Positions 42,501 through 51,045 are shown, counted from the first letter of the stretch. The stretch: 64,000 nt of DNA from Vallitalea okinawensis (GCF_002964605.1 NZ_PQDH01000011.1:39864-103863); one strand, 5' to 3'. A program made the numbers and translations. Notes: generated from the letters alone by a model not told the origin.

Positions 42501-42626
42501 TCTAAAAGTATTATCAGGATAGCCATTTATACCCTCAGCATTAACTAAAGTACTAACAGAATTAAGTGCATATGTAACTAATTTTTTCTTGATCAGAAAA
42601 AGATAAAAGTTCTGTAAAACTATCAT
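39516..42626 (-). CDS. SLH surface protein, C-terminal part (frameshifted from 43038)
   Basis: 1036 codons of open frame; the natural start is in the piece at 42562-43038. It enters in the third SLH repeat (ALNSVSTLVNAEGINGYPDN), then about 220 residues of a repetitive beta-helix-like part rich in Asn, Ser and Val/Ile strands, a Gly/Asn/Ser linker, and a long run of immunoglobulin- or cadherin-like beta domains; DEDGDRIYYSIDTDSDILNI is typical of the latter. The first ~15 codons of the frame are shadow sequence. No catalytic motif was seen. With the N-terminal piece it forms a protein of about 1170 residues for display at the surface. Confidence 0.75.
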   Translation of the reverse strand: MIVLQNFYLFLIKKKLVTYALNSVSTLVNAEGINGYPDNTFRPKSPITKAETLTIVDNLIGTYINEPGEYILSDNNQGVVIINNENVTLMDSNTSNNVFITQSVGEGDVELNNSTIEGSVFVEGGGINSIKFIDCNISSVITGKKNSTVRIVADGNTNIKDTNITSSTILDNKSIDGFEYISIDIQVNNSEEIELIGSFSNVLVHSPANIKLGDKTSVSNMTVVSDENTLIHMNESALIASLQLDGQAKITGSGKIKGAVINAENVVIEADINHVTVSKDVTTVPLINGESYKEELVEKNSSAPSGNGGGSNNNDSNDSTNDYDKEEFYSNDYFTLYSSLPLKDDKLPVDSTIIVEVKDGYGILIKNMDLPLEVFEPNYDYYIGTDSEINFLDYYTDYVYSFYIQPKNNATDSTGLKYNTEYTIRFYSMIIVDNYSNEYISFADAITIFTENCTETQDPLALGPISDIKIFFNDDPHLITDNFNSLLLNSFIYSPQNNDINFYTTSSNPDVVQSTIDNYWDYWSFLDLVSYDIGYSTIQITAESSVGSYTDEFVITPLNPPVHFEYIYKLEGPDYIELTLDEDYVTSIQNLEQSISLHEWHTYEEDFIIEEIDTHTYAIYLLDNNGIKMDFDKREDYEIKFSVLYSGKKSNEILNPLIKFKFDPRDYIPNSPITVKQELPVSTSCQNVTLNLNDYFADEDGDRIYYSIDTDSDILNIITVENDIYTIELKANVVTSSTATVTIEANNRYQQKATSYSFIITVTDESTFAIIPSLGVDLLIDQNYCDYWVNAINTYEIDIYLNDKINVAPDDFTLWYDINDDLSILKELNINTNYTYENDHTIVEIELNDDLLDYRGKYAGHDVYVQIGKETSSGIVIESENEYGEKLRSYTGTELLVKDFILPKFDDDATEDYIIDIDDEGNEVQQKDEVVITTTGTTVEYVLVFTEAVALSDNILGQTDFRVEFDNEYLKPGVDYTISIVEGNVVIGIIIPDNAELDDYEGRYYIELSEAQYLTDTTGHNYVEDFEFDFDIEIQD

Positions 42627-43038
42627 CTAATTTAAAGGCATTATGCAAAATAACACATGCATCCTGTCTAGTTATTGGATTTTCAGGCTTTGCTAAGTTA
42701 CCATCATAGCCAGTGAGATATCCTGCACTTCTAGCTTTTAACATTTCTTCAGCATACCAAGTGGTTGGATTAACATCATTAAATTGTTGTGAACTAACAT
42801 CTGTATAACCCAATAGATTATTAATGATAGCTATGAATTCAGCACGAGTAATAGGTTCATCTGGATAAAATAAACTATGTGGATCACCAGTAACCACATT
42901 CAAAGAATACCAAGTTTTAATGGTATCCTCAGCCCAGTGATCATTAATGTCACTTAATGAGTCGGTAGAAGCATTTACAGTTGAGATGTGTCCAGTAAGA
43001 ATTACTAGTATTAGAACCCAACTTAATAATTTTTTCAT
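42562..43038 (-). CDS. SLH surface protein, N-terminal part (signal peptide and SLH 1-2)
   Basis: 158 codons. Signal peptide 1-24 (cleavage after VNA), SLH repeat 1 at ~29-76 (HWAEDTIKTWYSLNVVTGDP, ITRAEFIAIINNLL) and repeat 2 at ~85-133 (WYAEEMLKARSAGYLTGYDG). The frame ends early in repeat 3 after SFSDQEKIS. Removing one base from the A6 run at 42582-42587 (plus-strand T6) joins it in frame as SDQEKLVTYALNSV with the large downstream frame. GGAGGGG precedes the ATG. It is either a switch-off by slippage, a recent mutation or a sequencing error. Confidence 0.8.
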   Translation of the reverse strand: MKKLLSWVLILVILTGHISTVNASTDSLSDINDHWAEDTIKTWYSLNVVTGDPHSLFYPDEPITRAEFIAIINNLLGYTDVSSQQFNDVNPTTWYAEEMLKARSAGYLTGYDGNLAKPENPITRQDACVILHNAFKLDDSFTELLSFSDQEKISYICT

Positions 43039-43076
43039 TTGTACCCCTCCATGTCTATTGAATGCTATATGCTTAA

Positions 43077-43085
43077 ATTATAACA
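43077..43085 (-). promoter_or_regulatory. Extended -10 promoter of the minus-strand SLH gene
   Basis: On the minus strand the sequence is TGTTATAAT, a perfect TATAAT with TGn extension, about 40 bp before the ATG at 43038. Confidence 0.5.
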
Positions 43086-43284
43086 GTACATTACAATTTA
43101 AGAGTAACATATAGTATTTTACTATAAATAGCTAAACAATACAATATGATACAATGTTTTAGTGGGTTGTAATTAGTGATAATACAGATGTATAATTCTT
43201 AGTGAATGATATGGCTTATAAACAGGGGTATAATTCTGAAAATATCATTGTCGCTAATAGATAGAGACACTAAGTTTTATATTA

Positions 43285-43314
43285 TTGTATACAATGTGCT
43301 ATATATGTTATAAT
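43285..43314 (+). promoter_or_regulatory. Promoter of the small winged-helix-like gene
   Basis: TTGTAT (43285-43290), 18-bp spacer, TATAAT (43309-43314) with TG extension, about 30 bp before the start at 43347. Confidence 0.65.
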
Positions 43315-43346
43315 ATAGTAGTGGATGTTTGTAAAGGGGTGGTTAC

Positions 43347-43562
43347 ATGGAGAATATTATGGATTCATTATCTAAGCTTATAGATGAAGAGTATGCAAGG
43401 ACCAATTATAAACATATCCAATTTACTCATAAAGATATAGCGCGTAAACTTGGTATAGATGAAAAAAAGGCAATAAGTGTAGCTGTACAACTTGAGGTGC
43501 AAGGGAAAATTGTTTTACACTACGAAGCCAACGGAGGTTTCAGTCACTTAAGCTTAATTTAA
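43347..43562 (+). CDS. Small winged-helix-like protein
   Basis: 71 residues. FTHKDIARKLGIDEKKAISV then AVQLEVQGKIVLHYE reads as helix-turn-helix plus wing of a winged-helix fold, so DNA binding is possible. There is no other domain. AAAGGGG stands before the ATG. It has its own promoter and a strong terminator, so it forms a one-gene unit between the SLH gene and the flagellar genes. I do not recognise a named family. Confidence 0.7.
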   Translation: MENIMDSLSKLIDEEYARTNYKHIQFTHKDIARKLGIDEKKAISVAVQLEVQGKIVLHYEANGGFSHLSLI

Positions 43563-43603
43563 TTACATACAAATACATCCACTTTTTATGAAGATTATTT
43601 GCA

Positions 43604-43633
43604 AAAAAGCGAAGGGCTACCTTCGCTTTTTCT
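43604..43633 (+). terminator. Rho-independent terminator
   Basis: AAAAGCGAAGG (43605-43615) pairs with CCTTCGCTTTT (43620-43630), 4-nt loop, then TTC. Confidence 0.9.
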
Positions 43634-43720
43634 AATACATAGCTAATATTATGACGACATAATAAATAGATGTAATGATATTGTGTATCAGAGTTAAATT
43701 ATAAGTAAGAAGGTGAGTTC

Positions 43721-46700
43721 ATGTTAACGATATCACTGAACCAAAGAATACAAAACAATTCAACATATACAGCAAATGAAACATTACTGAAGGACGGTAT
43801 GAGTATCTCAGGGACACTATTAAGTAAGTCTACTAACCAAGTCCAAGTGGATTTCGATGGACAGCAAATGACGATACCTACTGATATCTCTATTAAAGAA
43901 GAAGTGGGAGAAGCCATAAGCTTTGACGTAAATAAAACGGATTCAGGTTGGCAATTTATTTATAGCAATAAAGAAGTTGTGGGAGATTTGGAGGCTACAA
44001 AAGGTCTTGATAGAATGAAACAACAAGTAAGTACCATAAATGAAGAGGAAACATCGGATGATGGGCAGTTAACCATACATAATTATACTAAGAAGATTAA
44101 TGAAGCCATGGATGAGCTTCTGAGAACGACATCTAGAGAGGATATCGAAGCAATGAAAATGTATGGTTTTGATATTCGTAAACTATCTGTCGATATGATG
44201 CACCAATTTATAAAAAATCATGGTGGTGTAGAATATATATCTGCTGGGGATGTAGAAGCATATATAGAAAGTGAAGTAAAACAGTATGAAGAATTCTTTT
44301 CAGATAAAGAACGTTTAAAAGAGGCAGCCAAAGGTTTAGCGACAGAAGATATAATTATAACAGAGAAAAATCTTAAAGAGATGACAGCATTTCTCGATCA
44401 ATTAGAAACCATTAAAAATGTTAATGAATCAAATATATATACTTTATTAAGAAGTGAAAATTCTACAACTGTTAATAACATCTATAAGGCTATGTATACG
44501 CCTGAGAGTAGAAGGTACATAGAAACAGCCCTAAGTGATCAACAAATCGTCGATTATCTAAATAAAATTGATATAGATATAAATGAGAATCAACAAGAAT
44601 CCCTTAATGTAGCAAAAAAAATGTTAAGCAAAGAAATACCACTTACAAAAGAAAATTTTGAAGCATATGAACAACTAAAAGATATACAACAATATATTGA
44701 GAAAAACAGAGATGTTATTATTCAGGCAGCAGCTACGAAGATTAAAGATGGCGAGAAAGCAATGGATTTGAATATATTCGATTTGGAAAAATCCCAACCA
44801 ATGACTAAAGAAGAATTAAATAATGTATTGCAGGAATTACCAAGCTTAAACCGTGAACATATCAGTACCCTATTAGAACAGAATCAACCTGTTAATCTAC
44901 AGAATTTAATAAAGGTAAGTCAAAGTGAAGGGGATACCATTTCATTAGCAACAGATGAGACAGGAAAGACAATTCAATATGAACGCCAGCTTAATGAAAT
45001 TCGATTACAAATGACCTATGACGTAGCAGAACGTTTGAATAGACAGGGAATAAAAATCGATACAAAGCCCCTACAAGAATTAGTTGATTTAATGAAAGAG
45101 CAGGAGCAAATAAGTCTTAAAGCTGGGTTAGAAGTTGCTTCAGCAAAAATATCTGAAGAAAACGTTAGTAAAATGCAAGAACTATACACAGCTATAAAAG
45201 CTATAAAAAACAGTATGGAAACTTGTATCAATGCTGTTCAACAGAGAGAGGTAGATTTTACACTAGAAGGTATGCAGGAAGCAATAGCTAAAGCTGCTGA
45301 AAGATCATATGATGCCTTAGGTACTAGAGTAGATAGAAGTCTTGGAGATGGTTTTCATCGTATTCAAAATCAGATACCTGAGCTATTAGAATTTAATAAT
45401 ATAGAAGTAACAGAGGAAACAATTCGTATAGCAGCGGCTCTGATTAAGAATGAGATTGATGTTACTCAAGAAAATATGAATAATGCTATGATGTTAGATT
45501 CAAAAGTTCAAAAGTTAATTGATCGACTACATCCAACTATTGCGGCCAGTTTGCTAAAGGATGGTCAAGACCCGATGACAATGCATGTTGATGAAGTCAA
45601 TGCTTATATTGATAATTTTAATGATACTTATGGTGACAATATACAAGATAAAGTTGCTGCAATTATAGCCAGGATGGATCAAGAGCAAGAGATGAGTACT
45701 GAAGAACGACAAGGTGTTATTGCTATTTATCGAATGCTACATACCATTGATGAGAACCAAGGACAAGCAGCCAGTCTATTAATGCGAGAAGGTCTTGATG
45801 TAACACTTGAAAATCTTCTTGAGGCATCCAAACATATAAAGAAGACAAAAGGTAGTTCTGGACAAATAGATATAAATATCGATAATAACTTCGGTGTTGT
45901 AGAAGAGCGTATTCAAGATAATAAGAACATAAGAAGTGCCTTAGATGAAGCGTTAATGAGTTTTGAAGCTAATCAAGAAAGGGCAAATGATTTACTGTCA
46001 GAAGGACTTGATGTATCAAATAATAACTTAACTGAACACTATATAACTGAAGAAGAAATTAAGCAATTAATGGAGGAAATATCTCTAGAATTAATTAAAG
46101 ATAATCAAGTTTATGTGGAAACTAATCTGAGAAACTTAGAGAAGATTGATCATAGTACTATACAACGGTTGATTACAGCCAGTATTACACCTAGCATTGA
46201 AAATTTCTCTACATTAAAGAAAATGCTGCGTAATCCCCATCAATTAGCGGATACGCTACAAGAGCTCAATCAAGAGATGGGTTTTCCCATACTATCACCA
46301 TTAGAAGGAAATCTACAAGCTTTTCAAGAGGAGAAAAGCTCTCAAGATTTACTGGATGAGATCAATGACCTATCTAATGACTTAAAGGAGCAATTAATAT
46401 ATAACGATATGGAACGAAAAGCTATCATGATGGATCAAGTATCTGAAATACAAAGAATGAGTAAATTACAGAAGCGATTACAGGAAGTAGAAGATGTCTA
46501 TCAAATTCCAATGGTCTTCAATGGTGCTATATCGAGTCTTAATATTTACGTCCTAAATGATGGTCAAAGTGGTATAAATAATGGATTAAATAATAACTTT
46601 ACAGCAGCTTTAGCAATCAAGACTAACAATCTAGGATTAGTTAAAGGTCACTTTACAATTAATAACGATGAAGTTGATGTAACCCTAACCACTGATCAAG

Positions 46701-46870
46701 AAGAAGGGGAAGAAATATTGAAAGTATTTGAACGTGACCTTGAAGAGGTTGTTGAGAAAGCTGGCCTTAAATTAAAGCAATCAGAATTTAAAGAGGAAGA
46801 GTTAACAGATCCAGATGAAGTAAATTCAGTGAGACTAAATACCTCTTCTAATATTGAAGTACTTGTTTAG
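43721..46870 (+). CDS. Large FliK-like flagellar protein (DUF6240 type)
   Basis: 1049 residues, soluble and mostly helical. The N-terminal ~70 residues look like a small beta domain (MSISGTLLSKSTNQVQVDFD). A long helical part follows with repeated motifs of the type ITEKNLKEM, PLTKENFEAY, EVTEETIRIA, DVTQENMNNA and DVTLENLLEA, spaced by roughly 60-130 residues. The last ~120 residues (ISSLNIYVLND, VDVTLTTDQEEG) resemble the C-terminal domain of FliK-type hook-length proteins. The family label comes from memory of clostridial flagellar loci. It is followed by flagellin and FliS, which supports a flagellar role, perhaps as export ruler or chaperone. Confidence 0.65.
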   Translation: MLTISLNQRIQNNSTYTANETLLKDGMSISGTLLSKSTNQVQVDFDGQQMTIPTDISIKEEVGEAISFDVNKTDSGWQFIYSNKEVVGDLEATKGLDRMKQQVSTINEEETSDDGQLTIHNYTKKINEAMDELLRTTSREDIEAMKMYGFDIRKLSVDMMHQFIKNHGGVEYISAGDVEAYIESEVKQYEEFFSDKERLKEAAKGLATEDIIITEKNLKEMTAFLDQLETIKNVNESNIYTLLRSENSTTVNNIYKAMYTPESRRYIETALSDQQIVDYLNKIDIDINENQQESLNVAKKMLSKEIPLTKENFEAYEQLKDIQQYIEKNRDVIIQAAATKIKDGEKAMDLNIFDLEKSQPMTKEELNNVLQELPSLNREHISTLLEQNQPVNLQNLIKVSQSEGDTISLATDETGKTIQYERQLNEIRLQMTYDVAERLNRQGIKIDTKPLQELVDLMKEQEQISLKAGLEVASAKISEENVSKMQELYTAIKAIKNSMETCINAVQQREVDFTLEGMQEAIAKAAERSYDALGTRVDRSLGDGFHRIQNQIPELLEFNNIEVTEETIRIAAALIKNEIDVTQENMNNAMMLDSKVQKLIDRLHPTIAASLLKDGQDPMTMHVDEVNAYIDNFNDTYGDNIQDKVAAIIARMDQEQEMSTEERQGVIAIYRMLHTIDENQGQAASLLMREGLDVTLENLLEASKHIKKTKGSSGQIDINIDNNFGVVEERIQDNKNIRSALDEALMSFEANQERANDLLSEGLDVSNNNLTEHYITEEEIKQLMEEISLELIKDNQVYVETNLRNLEKIDHSTIQRLITASITPSIENFSTLKKMLRNPHQLADTLQELNQEMGFPILSPLEGNLQAFQEEKSSQDLLDEINDLSNDLKEQLIYNDMERKAIMMDQVSEIQRMSKLQKRLQEVEDVYQIPMVFNGAISSLNIYVLNDGQSGINNGLNNNFTAALAIKTNNLGLVKGHFTINNDEVDVTLTTDQEEGEEILKVFERDLEEVVEKAGLKLKQSEFKEEELTDPDEVNSVRLNTSSNIEVLV

Positions 46871-46885
46871 GAGGTAACCGAAACT

Positions 46886-47029
46886 ATGGCTAAAAAGGAT
46901 TTACCACAAGGAGTAAAAGATCTAACAGTTCAATTAGTGCAATTTATTGAAAGAGCTGATCAATATAAAGGACAGCTTAATCAAAAATCAGAAAAGGTCG
47001 ATAAAAATAATAGAAGAATAATAGAGTGA
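46886..47029 (+). CDS. Small 47-residue protein in the flagellar operon
   Basis: A short frame with a strong AGGAGGT ribosome binding site 10 nt upstream, beginning 15 bp after the FliK-like gene and ending 23 bp before flagellin. The peptide starts MAKKDLPQGVKDLTVQLVQF and ends basic (KNNRRIIE); it is predicted helical and charged. The good ribosome binding site and snug fit between two co-directional genes argue for translation. Function unknown; a small chaperone or regulator of flagellin is possible. Confidence 0.65.
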   Translation: MAKKDLPQGVKDLTVQLVQFIERADQYKGQLNQKSEKVDKNNRRIIE

Positions 47030-47052
47030 CGAGAAAAAAATGAGGTGAAAAA

Positions 47053-48459
47053 ATGAGGATTAACCATAATATACCTGCTCTACAATCATTGTTTCAATAC
47101 AATAAAACCAACTCAGCGTTGGAAAAATCCTTAGAGAAACTATCTTCAGGTAAGCGGATTAATCGTGCAGCAGATGATGCAGCAGGTTTAGCTATATCCA
47201 ATAAGCTTGATGCTCAGATAAGAGGCTTAGAACAAGCTAACAGGAACTCTAATGATGGTATATCCCTTATCCAGACAGCGGAAGGTGCATTAAATGAGGT
47301 AGAAGCTATGTTACAACGGATGAGAGAATTAGCCGTACAAGCTTCTAATGGTACATTAGCCCCAGAAGATCGTGATGCAGTACAAAAAGAAATTGATCAA
47401 TTGGCAGAAGAAATAGAAAGAGTATCAAATGATGTTGAGTTTAACGAAATGAAACTGTTAAATGGTGATTTAGATCGTGTAACTTTTTCAGAGGATAAGG
47501 ATATCGCAGATGTTGTAACATTGTCTGATACTGTTGATCCTGGCAGTTATAGTTTTGAGGTAGTTGCTGCTACAAAATCAGATATCCAAGGAGCGGCTAT
47601 TACAGGACTTTTCACAGCTGGTGTAGTAGATGCTAGTGCAGCAGGTACCTTGAATATTAATGGTGTTGATGTTGTGATAGAAACAGGTGACACGCCAGAA
47701 GATGTATTGGATAAACTTAACCAAGCAGGAGATGTAGCAGGTTTTTCAGTGACTGCAAGTACAACTCCTCTAGCCAATAGTTCAACCATCCTATTAACAA
47801 ATGATGAATATGGAAATGATCCATTTACCATCACAGGAGAAGCGCAAGTATTAACAGCGCTAGGACTTAGTACCCCAACAAGTACATCCAATGGTAGTGA
47901 TGTATCAGTAACTATAGACTCTGGTTTTCCAGCTGGAACAACACCTATTTGTAGAGGTAATATTATTGAATTTAGAGGACCTGATGGATTTAAACTTGTT
48001 GTAGAGAATAATGGCGTAAGTACACCAACAGGTGTCCCAGTCGCAATTGATATTCTCGAAACAGGTCCACTTGATATTCAGATTGGAGCAAATGAAGGGC
48101 AAAGTATGGAAGTACGTATTCCAAATATGTCGCCAGAAGCATTAGGGATAGATACTTTAAATGTACAGACTGCAGAGAATGCAAATGAAGCATTAGAAGC
48201 AGTTGACGAGGCTATAAACACTGTTTCTTTGGTTCGTGCCCAATTAGGTGCCTACCAAAATAGATTAGAATATACCATCAATAACCTATCAACGGCTACA
48301 GAAAACATGACAGCATCCCTATCCCGAATTGTTGATGTTGATATGGCAGTTGAAATGGCTAACTATACACAGCTTAACGTTATTTCTCAATCAGGTGTAT
48401 CCATGATTGCACAAGCAAATCAGTTGCCAGAACAAGTACTACAATTATTGAGAGGGTAG
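47053..48459 (+). CDS. hag: Flagellin
   Basis: 468 residues. The conserved D0/D1 ends are clear: MRINHNIPALQSLFQYNKTN, ALEKSLEKLSSGKRINRAAD, DAAGLAISNKLDAQIRGLEQ at the N-terminus, and YTQLNVISQSGVSMIAQANQ with an LLRG end at the C-terminus. The central ~150-380 is a variable, surface-exposed domain with Thr/Ser/Gly-rich beta sequence and one cysteine (TTPICRG), unusual for a flagellin. FliS follows 11 bp later. No signal peptide, as expected for type III export. Confidence 0.95.
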   Translation: MRINHNIPALQSLFQYNKTNSALEKSLEKLSSGKRINRAADDAAGLAISNKLDAQIRGLEQANRNSNDGISLIQTAEGALNEVEAMLQRMRELAVQASNGTLAPEDRDAVQKEIDQLAEEIERVSNDVEFNEMKLLNGDLDRVTFSEDKDIADVVTLSDTVDPGSYSFEVVAATKSDIQGAAITGLFTAGVVDASAAGTLNINGVDVVIETGDTPEDVLDKLNQAGDVAGFSVTASTTPLANSSTILLTNDEYGNDPFTITGEAQVLTALGLSTPTSTSNGSDVSVTIDSGFPAGTTPICRGNIIEFRGPDGFKLVVENNGVSTPTGVPVAIDILETGPLDIQIGANEGQSMEVRIPNMSPEALGIDTLNVQTAENANEALEAVDEAINTVSLVRAQLGAYQNRLEYTINNLSTATENMTASLSRIVDVDMAVEMANYTQLNVISQSGVSMIAQANQLPEQVLQLLRG

Positions 48460-48469
48460 GTGATCATAG

Positions 48470-48946
48470 ATGAGTCAGATCAAAGAGTGGACTTTGCGAA
48501 TCAGTCAGGCCAACCAAGAGCAGTTATTGCTTATTACCTATGAAATTCTCGTAAGTGCTATTGATGAATTAAAAGACTATCTAGAAAAGAAAGATCTAGC
48601 CAATTATAAAAAGAAAGTTAGACACACCCAAAAGATATTGAATTATTTAATGAATACATTGGATATGTCTTATGAGATATCCTACGATTTATTAAGTCTA
48701 TATCTATACTTACATAAATTATTGGTACAGGCATCTATCAGCATGGATAAGAAAGTTATTGAAGGTGCAGAAAAAATACTAAAGATTATCCAAAAAGGGT
48801 TCATAGAAGCTTGTGAGTTAGAAGTAGATAATGATTCTGAATCTATAATGATAAATAGTCAGAAAGTCTATGCAGGATTAACATATGGCAAAGGAGCATT
48901 ACAAGAGGTAGTGCTTGATTATGCTAATAGAGGTTTAGAAGCATAA
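48470..48946 (+). CDS. fliS: FliS-family flagellin export chaperone
   Basis: 158 residues, all helical. ISQANQEQLLLITYEILVSA matches the first FliS helix, HTQKILNYLMNTLDMSYEIS the second and third, and YDLLSLYLYLHKLLVQASIS the fourth. It is longer than typical FliS (about 130 residues), with ~25 extra C-terminal residues. It binds the flagellin C-terminus to stop assembly in the cytoplasm; the gene next to flagellin supports this. AGGTGAT lies before the ATG. Confidence 0.8.
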   Translation: MSQIKEWTLRISQANQEQLLLITYEILVSAIDELKDYLEKKDLANYKKKVRHTQKILNYLMNTLDMSYEISYDLLSLYLYLHKLLVQASISMDKKVIEGAEKILKIIQKGFIEACELEVDNDSESIMINSQKVYAGLTYGKGALQEVVLDYANRGLEA

Positions 48947-48964
48947 TAGAACAAAAACAAAAGA

Positions 48965-48999
48965 AAAAGGTTAGTAGGGAGAGCCCCTATTAACCTTTC
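48965..48999 (-). terminator. Terminator of the minus-strand ligase-like gene
   Basis: A 14-bp stem with one mismatch (48966-48979 with 48985-48998). On the minus strand it is followed by TTTTTCTTTTG. The right arm overlaps the stop codon of the gene. On the plus strand it may also end the fliS transcript. Confidence 0.75.
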
Positions 49000-50786
49000 A
49001 ATTTATCTTTATTAAGTTGATTAACGACAAAACCTAAACCGATTATTCCCCAATAGATAGGGCTTATGGATACATTGGTATCATTAAAGAAACCAGCACC
49101 TAAATAACCACATACGCTTAAGAATAAGGCTAGACCTAAAATGGATAAATAATCATTTAGATCATTCTTGAAGTACAGTTTAATGCTACTAAAAATGTAC
49201 ATACCCCAGAAGGCTATCATAGCTAGCAAACTGATAATACCAGTATTAATAGCTATCTGAAGATAGATATTATGTGGTTTATCAACGATCATATTGGCTG
49301 TATGATAAGCGTTGTATTTACCAACATAATCATTTTGTGGAAATTCATAAATATAGCAGTCTGGTCCATAACCAATGAATAAAGTATCTTTTAAAAGAGG
49401 AATGGATCTGGACCATATGTAACCTCTAGCAGAACCTGTGCGTTCTTTACCTTCAAAACCTATATGTGATATATCTTCAAGAACCACTTGTTTTCCATAT
49501 GGATTAACATATCTAAATCCCTCGTCTGTAAATGTGAATAGCCATGTTGACCCATCATCTAAAAGAAATTGAATATGAGTTTGATCTTGATATAAAACAT
49601 AATTAAACTCATAAACTTGGAATTCAGGTGTGGAAAAGGTTATGTTATTATTAGCATTAAATTCTAATTCAAGTACATTACCATTAATATCTTTATAATT
49701 AATTGTATCTGTAGGTTTTAAGTGATCTTCGTAATATATATCTAGTGGTTGATCCTTATAGTTTATATGTAATTCATTACCATGTGTTATTATTTCGTTT
49801 AAGTCATAATCAATTGGTTCATCAATAACTTGCTTAATTGTATCAATAAGTCTTTGACTAAAAAATCGGTTATTCATTACGTCAAAACCAATGAAAAGGG
49901 CAATGATAACAAGGAAACTAGGGATTAGCACTTTCCAGTATCTAAAGATCTTTTTACGTAAGAAAATCGCACCAAGCGCCAATGCAAAAGCGATACCTAT
50001 AATTCCGCCTCTAGATTGACTCCCTTGTAAGTTAATGAGCGTAAGAAGAGTTAGAGAAACCCAAAGTAGTTTCCGTTTCCAGTTCTTTTCACACATAAAA
50101 AATGTAAAGCATATAGGAAAAATCATGGATAAGTACAAACCAACATAGTTAGAGTGATATAAAGTCATATAGACCCTTCCCTCATCATAGGCAAACTTAA
50201 ATGTACCATTCTCAAATCGACTTGGTACTAATAACTTCTGAATAGCCTCTACACGAAAATAATCTAAATGTACGTATTGCAAGAAACCAATAATATTCAT
50301 CAGTATAATAGATATAATAAAGTATTTCATAATCCATTTTAATTGCTGCTCAGACTCAATAACTTGAGTGATGTATAAAAACATCAATAAATACGATGTA
50401 AGAATAAGCCCGCCCTCAAAGCGTTCTATATAACCAGAAGTTGCTGTACGAGTATAGTGGCTAAATACCCATGATAAAATCATAAATGCAAAATAAATTA
50501 GCAAAGGTGCATAATATTGGCGTTTTTCAACTTTATGGTATTTACTAGTTGTAGATTTATATAGGTAAATAAATAGAGTTATAAATGTTATAGACATTAC
50601 AAACACGCTTTTATAGTAAGTAAAAAAATCTGCAAAGGATGTCGTGTCAGAATACCAATCATAGATTGACATATCGAAATCAGAGGACTTTAAATACACA
50701 ATAAATGGTGTTAGACAAATAAATAAAACTACTGGTAAGAGTTCAATTAAATTAATCCTAACTTTTTTCTTATACTTCTGTTTCAT
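48990..50786 (-). CDS. O-antigen ligase / polymerase-like membrane protein with large outer insert
   Basis: 598 residues from the ATG at 50786, which has GGAGG 5 nt upstream; a GTG four codons earlier lies before that site. About ten transmembrane helices. The Wzy_C/WaaL signature is GSQSRGGIIGIAFALALGAI in a mid-protein helix and MIVDKPHNIYLQIAINTGII near the C-terminus, with the His-Asn pair. Between them is an outer part of ~160 residues, much larger than in typical ligases, rich in beta strands and Asp/Asn. It lies divergent from the GDP-mannose operon and could attach or polymerise its product. Confidence 0.85.
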   Translation of the reverse strand: MKQKYKKKVRINLIELLPVVLFICLTPFIVYLKSSDFDMSIYDWYSDTTSFADFFTYYKSVFVMSITFITLFIYLYKSTTSKYHKVEKRQYYAPLLIYFAFMILSWVFSHYTRTATSGYIERFEGGLILTSYLLMFLYITQVIESEQQLKWIMKYFIISIILMNIIGFLQYVHLDYFRVEAIQKLLVPSRFENGTFKFAYDEGRVYMTLYHSNYVGLYLSMIFPICFTFFMCEKNWKRKLLWVSLTLLTLINLQGSQSRGGIIGIAFALALGAIFLRKKIFRYWKVLIPSFLVIIALFIGFDVMNNRFFSQRLIDTIKQVIDEPIDYDLNEIITHGNELHINYKDQPLDIYYEDHLKPTDTINYKDINGNVLELEFNANNNITFSTPEFQVYEFNYVLYQDQTHIQFLLDDGSTWLFTFTDEGFRYVNPYGKQVVLEDISHIGFEGKERTGSARGYIWSRSIPLLKDTLFIGYGPDCYIYEFPQNDYVGKYNAYHTANMIVDKPHNIYLQIAINTGIISLLAMIAFWGMYIFSSIKLYFKNDLNDYLSILGLALFLSVCGYLGAGFFNDTNVSISPIYWGIIGLGFVVNQLNKDKLKG

Positions 50787-50876
50787 GGCTACCTCCATAT
50801 ATTTTCTTTATTATTATTATAGCAGTTTTTAAATTAATTTTGTAATAAAATATATGTAACCTAATGGGGCTATTTA

Positions 50877-50905
50877 TTTACAATTATTCGCAAGTATGAT
50901 ACTAT
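50877..50905 (+). promoter_or_regulatory. Possible promoter of the GDP-mannose/ABC export operon
   Basis: TTTACA (50877-50882), 17-bp spacer, TACTAT (50900-50905). It would leave a leader of about 135 nt before the ManC start; nothing else in the 247-bp gap looks better. Confidence 0.35.
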
Positions 50906-51045
50906 TATTAAGGAAAAATGTGAAAAAAGCATATAATTTTTAAGGGAATTTTAACATATTAATATTTTATACTAAAATTCTTCATAAGTCGATAAAAATA
51001 TATATCAAGTATAGATAGATCTAAATTATAAAGGAGGTAATAGTT

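Larger units (their letters stand above)
43039..43346. other. Divergent intergenic region with promoters
   Basis: Contains the minus-strand extended -10 (43077-43085), the plus-strand promoter at 43285-43314, and two direct copies of GTATAATTCT at 43190 and 43228 whose role is unknown. No gene. Confidence 0.5.

Noticed and set aside
47053..48459. Hook-associated protein FlgL as alternative identity for the flagellin
   Set aside because: Both ends match flagellin more closely (N-terminal SSGKRINRAADDAAGLAIS and C-terminal LLRG), and FliS follows directly.
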